Shown piece after piece: positions 61,726 to 64,000 of a stretch of DNA of 64,000 nucleotides; within the stretch, counting starts at the first letter, position 1; every line of letters starts with the position of its first letter. The notes under the pieces are model-generated. The model saw nothing but the letters and a program-made list of their open reading frames with translations, had not been told where the DNA came from and did no database searches. This stretch comes from Arthrobacter sp. FW306-2-2C-D06B (GTDB taxonomy: Bacteria; Actinomycetota; Actinomycetes; Actinomycetales; Micrococcaceae), in the NCBI RefSeq assembly GCF_021789175.1, contig NZ_CP084560.1:744001-808000 (forward strand), given 5' to 3'. A program made the position numbers and the translations under genes.

Positions 61726-61847
61726 TTTGCGTTAATTCTTCCTTCGGTTCACCCCGGATTCATAGGACATGACCCGCTCCTTCACCTTGCCCTTGGATGG
61801 TAGTTCCTGCCCTTGGGGGACTTTTCGGTTCAAGATGAAGGAACACC

Positions 61848-63008
61848 ATGACCAACCGCTTCCTAGCAGCGGCCGCCGTCGCCGTTGTTGCAGCCACCGC
61901 TGTGACCGGCTGCGCTCAAAGCAGTACCGCTTCGGCCCAGAACAATGGCGCCAGCGCATCACCGGATAAGACGATCACCGTGTTCATCAGCGGCGACACG
62001 AACGTCCAGAAGCTGTGGGAGAAGAGCCTCGTTCCCGCCTTCGAGAAGGCCAACCCCGGCTACAACGTTAAGGTCACCCTCGATCTGCACGGCGAGCACG
62101 ATGCCCAGACCCTGGCGAAACTAACCAGCGCCACGGAGCAGAACAAGGAACCTGATTTCGACCTCGTCGATGGCGGCTTTGTCTCCAAGGCCTCGGCAGC
62201 CAATCTGCTGACCTCCGTGAGCGCGCAGACGATTTCCGCCTTGAACGATGTCCCGCAGGACGTCATCAAGGCGGGCGGCACCGGCGGTATCCCGTACCGT
62301 GGCTCCGCGGTACTCCTGGCATATGACACCAAGACAGTTGCCACACCGCCGAAGACCCTTGACGATTTGCTCGCCTGGATCAAGGCAAACCCGGGCAAGT
62401 TCACCTACAACTCGCCCAAGTCGGGAGGGTCCGGCGGTGCATTCGTTGCCACCGTTCTGGACAAGTTCGTCCCCGCCGACGCCCGCGCCAAGATGACGGT
62501 GGGCTACGAGAAGGACCTCGAGAAGTACTGGGACCAGGGCTTCGCGACATTGAAAGACCTCAACTCGTCCGTCTTCCAGAGCGGCGTCTACCCCAACGGC
62601 AACCAGCAGACCCTTGACCTGCTCGCCAAGGGACAGATCTCCATGGCTCCGGTGTGGTCTGACCAGTTCATCACCGGCTTGACCAACGGCCAGATCCCGT
62701 CCACCGTGAAGGCCACCCAGATCAGCAACCCGTCCTTCACTGGCGGTGCCGCCTACCTCGGCATTCCCAAGTCCTCGCCCCGCCAGGAAGCGGCACTGAA
62801 GCTTGCCAACTTCGTCCTCTCGCCGGACGCGCAGACCATGATCATCAAGGAAATGTCCGGGTTCCCGGCAATCAGCCTCGACAAACTGCCGGCGGATGTG
62901 AAGGACAAGTTCAAGGACGCAGACACCAACAACCTGCGCAAGGGCTACTTCGACCAGATGGGCAAGGACCTGAACAACCTCTGGGACCAGAAGGTTCCCG
63001 GCCAGTGA
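61848..63008 (+). CDS. ABC transporter substrate-binding lipoprotein
   Basis: A 386-residue solute-binding protein. Lipobox AVTGC after a 20-residue signal. DKTITVFISGDTNVQKLWEKSLVPAFEKANPG opens a type-II binding fold; GGIPYRGSAVLLAYDTKTV and GQISMAPVWSDQFITGL are later elements. It resembles binding proteins of the iron/putrescine/YnjB group; the ligand is unknown. ATG follows GAAGGAAC. Overlaps the permease start. Confidence 0.88.
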   Translation: MTNRFLAAAAVAVVAATAVTGCAQSSTASAQNNGASASPDKTITVFISGDTNVQKLWEKSLVPAFEKANPGYNVKVTLDLHGEHDAQTLAKLTSATEQNKEPDFDLVDGGFVSKASAANLLTSVSAQTISALNDVPQDVIKAGGTGGIPYRGSAVLLAYDTKTVATPPKTLDDLLAWIKANPGKFTYNSPKSGGSGGAFVATVLDKFVPADARAKMTVGYEKDLEKYWDQGFATLKDLNSSVFQSGVYPNGNQQTLDLLAKGQISMAPVWSDQFITGLTNGQIPSTVKATQISNPSFTGGAAYLGIPKSSPRQEAALKLANFVLSPDAQTMIIKEMSGFPAISLDKLPADVKDKFKDADTNNLRKGYFDQMGKDLNNLWDQKVPGQ

Positions 63009-63967
63009 CAACCACGCTTCAAAAGCCGGCGGAACTGCAACAAACAGTTCCGCCGGCGGGTGCCCCGCGCCCCAAGCGACTGAGCCAACGCGCCGTCGGG
63101 TTGTTCATGGCGCTGCCGCCGATCCTGTTGATCGCGATCTTCGTCGGCTTCCCGATCGTTCTCGCCTTCGGCTTCAGCATCGGCTTGACCGGCGGGCTGA
63201 ACCACACCATCGCCACCATCGGCCAGAACGTGCACGAGGCAGACGCATGGTGGGGAACAATGGCGGCCTACCAGGAGATGTTCACGAACAAGCGCTTCCT
63301 CGGCGATCTCTTGGTCACGGTCATCGTGACGCTCGTGAGCACGGCAACTGTCATCTTCCTCGCGCTGGGCATTGGGCTCTACCTCAAGCTCAAAGGCGGT
63401 CGAATGGCCCGGCTCCTCTCCGGACTGGCGATCGTGCCGCTTTTCATCCCTGTGGTCATCGCCTCGTGGGCGATCCTGACCTTCTACTCCGGCACGGGTT
63501 TCCTGCGGAGCGTCTTCGCTCTCTTCGGACTTGACTTCCCCGTGTGGGCCTTCACCATGGTCACGGTCATCATCGGCTCGGTCTGGACGTCCCTGCCGTT
63601 CGCTGTGCTCATGGTCTCGTCCGGACTGCAGTCCGTGCCGAACGCCATGATCGAAGCAGCCCGCGACGCCGGTGCCGGCTCCTTGCGCACGATCGTTTCA
63701 GTGGTCGTTCCCATGGCGGCAGTCCCCATCATCATCGCGACGACCTTTACGGCCATTGGAATTGTTGGATCGTTCACGGTCCCGTACTTCACCGGGCCCA
63801 ATTCACCGAACATGCTCGGAGTGGACATGTCCAACTACTTCTCTGCCTTCAACCAGCCCCAGCAGTCCGCCGTCATGGCCTTCACTGTCTTCCTGATTGC
63901 CTCCGGAATCGCCGCGCTCTACGTGTGGGCAAACTTCCGTTCCGCCAAGGAACAGGGGAAAGTCTGA
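63005..63967 (+). CDS. ABC transporter permease
   Basis: A 320-residue BPD_transp_1 permease with six hydrophobic segments. EAA loop: AMIEAARDAGAGSLRTIVSVVVPMAAVP near residues 215-242. The GTG start overlaps the binding-protein stop, and its own stop overlaps the next ATG. It is the first of two permeases of the importer. Confidence 0.92.
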   Translation: MTTTLQKPAELQQTVPPAGAPRPKRLSQRAVGLFMALPPILLIAIFVGFPIVLAFGFSIGLTGGLNHTIATIGQNVHEADAWWGTMAAYQEMFTNKRFLGDLLVTVIVTLVSTATVIFLALGIGLYLKLKGGRMARLLSGLAIVPLFIPVVIASWAILTFYSGTGFLRSVFALFGLDFPVWAFTMVTVIIGSVWTSLPFAVLMVSSGLQSVPNAMIEAARDAGAGSLRTIVSVVVPMAAVPIIIATTFTAIGIVGSFTVPYFTGPNSPNMLGVDMSNYFSAFNQPQQSAVMAFTVFLIASGIAALYVWANFRSAKEQGKV

Positions 63968-64000
63968 TGGCTATCACTCCGGCTTCCCGCACCCGCCGAC
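63967..64000 (+). CDS. Second ABC transporter permease (partial, runs off window)
   Basis: An ATG overlapping the previous stop (TGATG) opens a frame reading MAITPASRTRR to the window end. Position implies the second permease of the importer. Confidence 0.6.
   Translation, partial: MAITPASRTRR

Overview
The window is a high-GC, gene-dense bacterial chromosome segment. It has GTG/TTG starts, 1-4 nt stop/start overlaps, many ROK/ABC sugar loci and actinobacterial-style lipoproteins. This points to a soil actinobacterium of the Micrococcaceae, probably Arthrobacter sensu lato. That assignment is inferred from gene content, because no rRNA or marker gene is present.

Layout. (1) 1-3.8 kb: a leftward L-rhamnose-type locus (rhamnulokinase, class II aldolase, truncated sugar ABC ATPase) facing a DeoR regulator, with a perfect inverted repeat between them; then an aldo/keto reductase homologue that has lost most of its catalytic tetrad. 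(2) 5-14 kb: a ROK repressor facing a compact seven-gene operon: sugar-binding lipoprotein, phosphotriesterase-family hydrolase, ROK kinase, permease, YhfX-like PLP protein, ABC ATPase and SIS-domain isomerase/deaminase. It looks like a complete uptake and catabolic pathway for an unidentified (amino)sugar-like compound. (3) 14-27 kb: a housekeeping/accessory mix of GNAT acetyltransferases, a Tat-exported phospholipase C, a PAP2 phosphatase, a phospholipase D, small proteins, a decayed M20 amidohydrolase, a PadR regulator with its operator, a GGDEF-EAL protein and an SRPBCC protein. (4) 26-34 kb: a ROK-controlled dextran/isomalto-oligosaccharide operon (GH13 alpha-glucosidase, ABC binding protein, two permeases, GH66 enzyme without a signal peptide). 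(5) 34.4-35.1 kb: a secreted PepSY-like protein built from a recent internal duplication.

(6) 35-58 kb is the most unusual part: a catabolic island for a cyclic amide, ureide or other nitrogen-rich compound. It contains a hydantoinase/dihydropyrimidinase, formamidase, class IV aminotransferase, a peptide-type ABC importer, two tandem copies of a paired flavodiiron-like metallo-beta-lactamase module, an isochorismatase-type amidase, two PuuE-like deacetylases, a cupin, a HpcH/HpaI aldolase, an XRE-cupin regulator, an Asp/Glu-racemase homologue lacking both catalytic Cys, an amidohydrolase, a GatC/AtzG-like small protein with its amidase, and a CitA/CitB-type two-component system. In each metallo-beta-lactamase pair the first member has lost its metal histidines and the second keeps most of them. 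Related short AT-rich dyads (TTCRATA...) sit at five promoter regions of the island, including that of the XRE-cupin regulator, suggesting one regulon.

(7) 58-64 kb: a membrane-anchored beta-propeller protein, an SRPBCC/ArsR pair behind tandem inverted repeats, two membrane proteins, and the start of another ABC importer that runs off the window.
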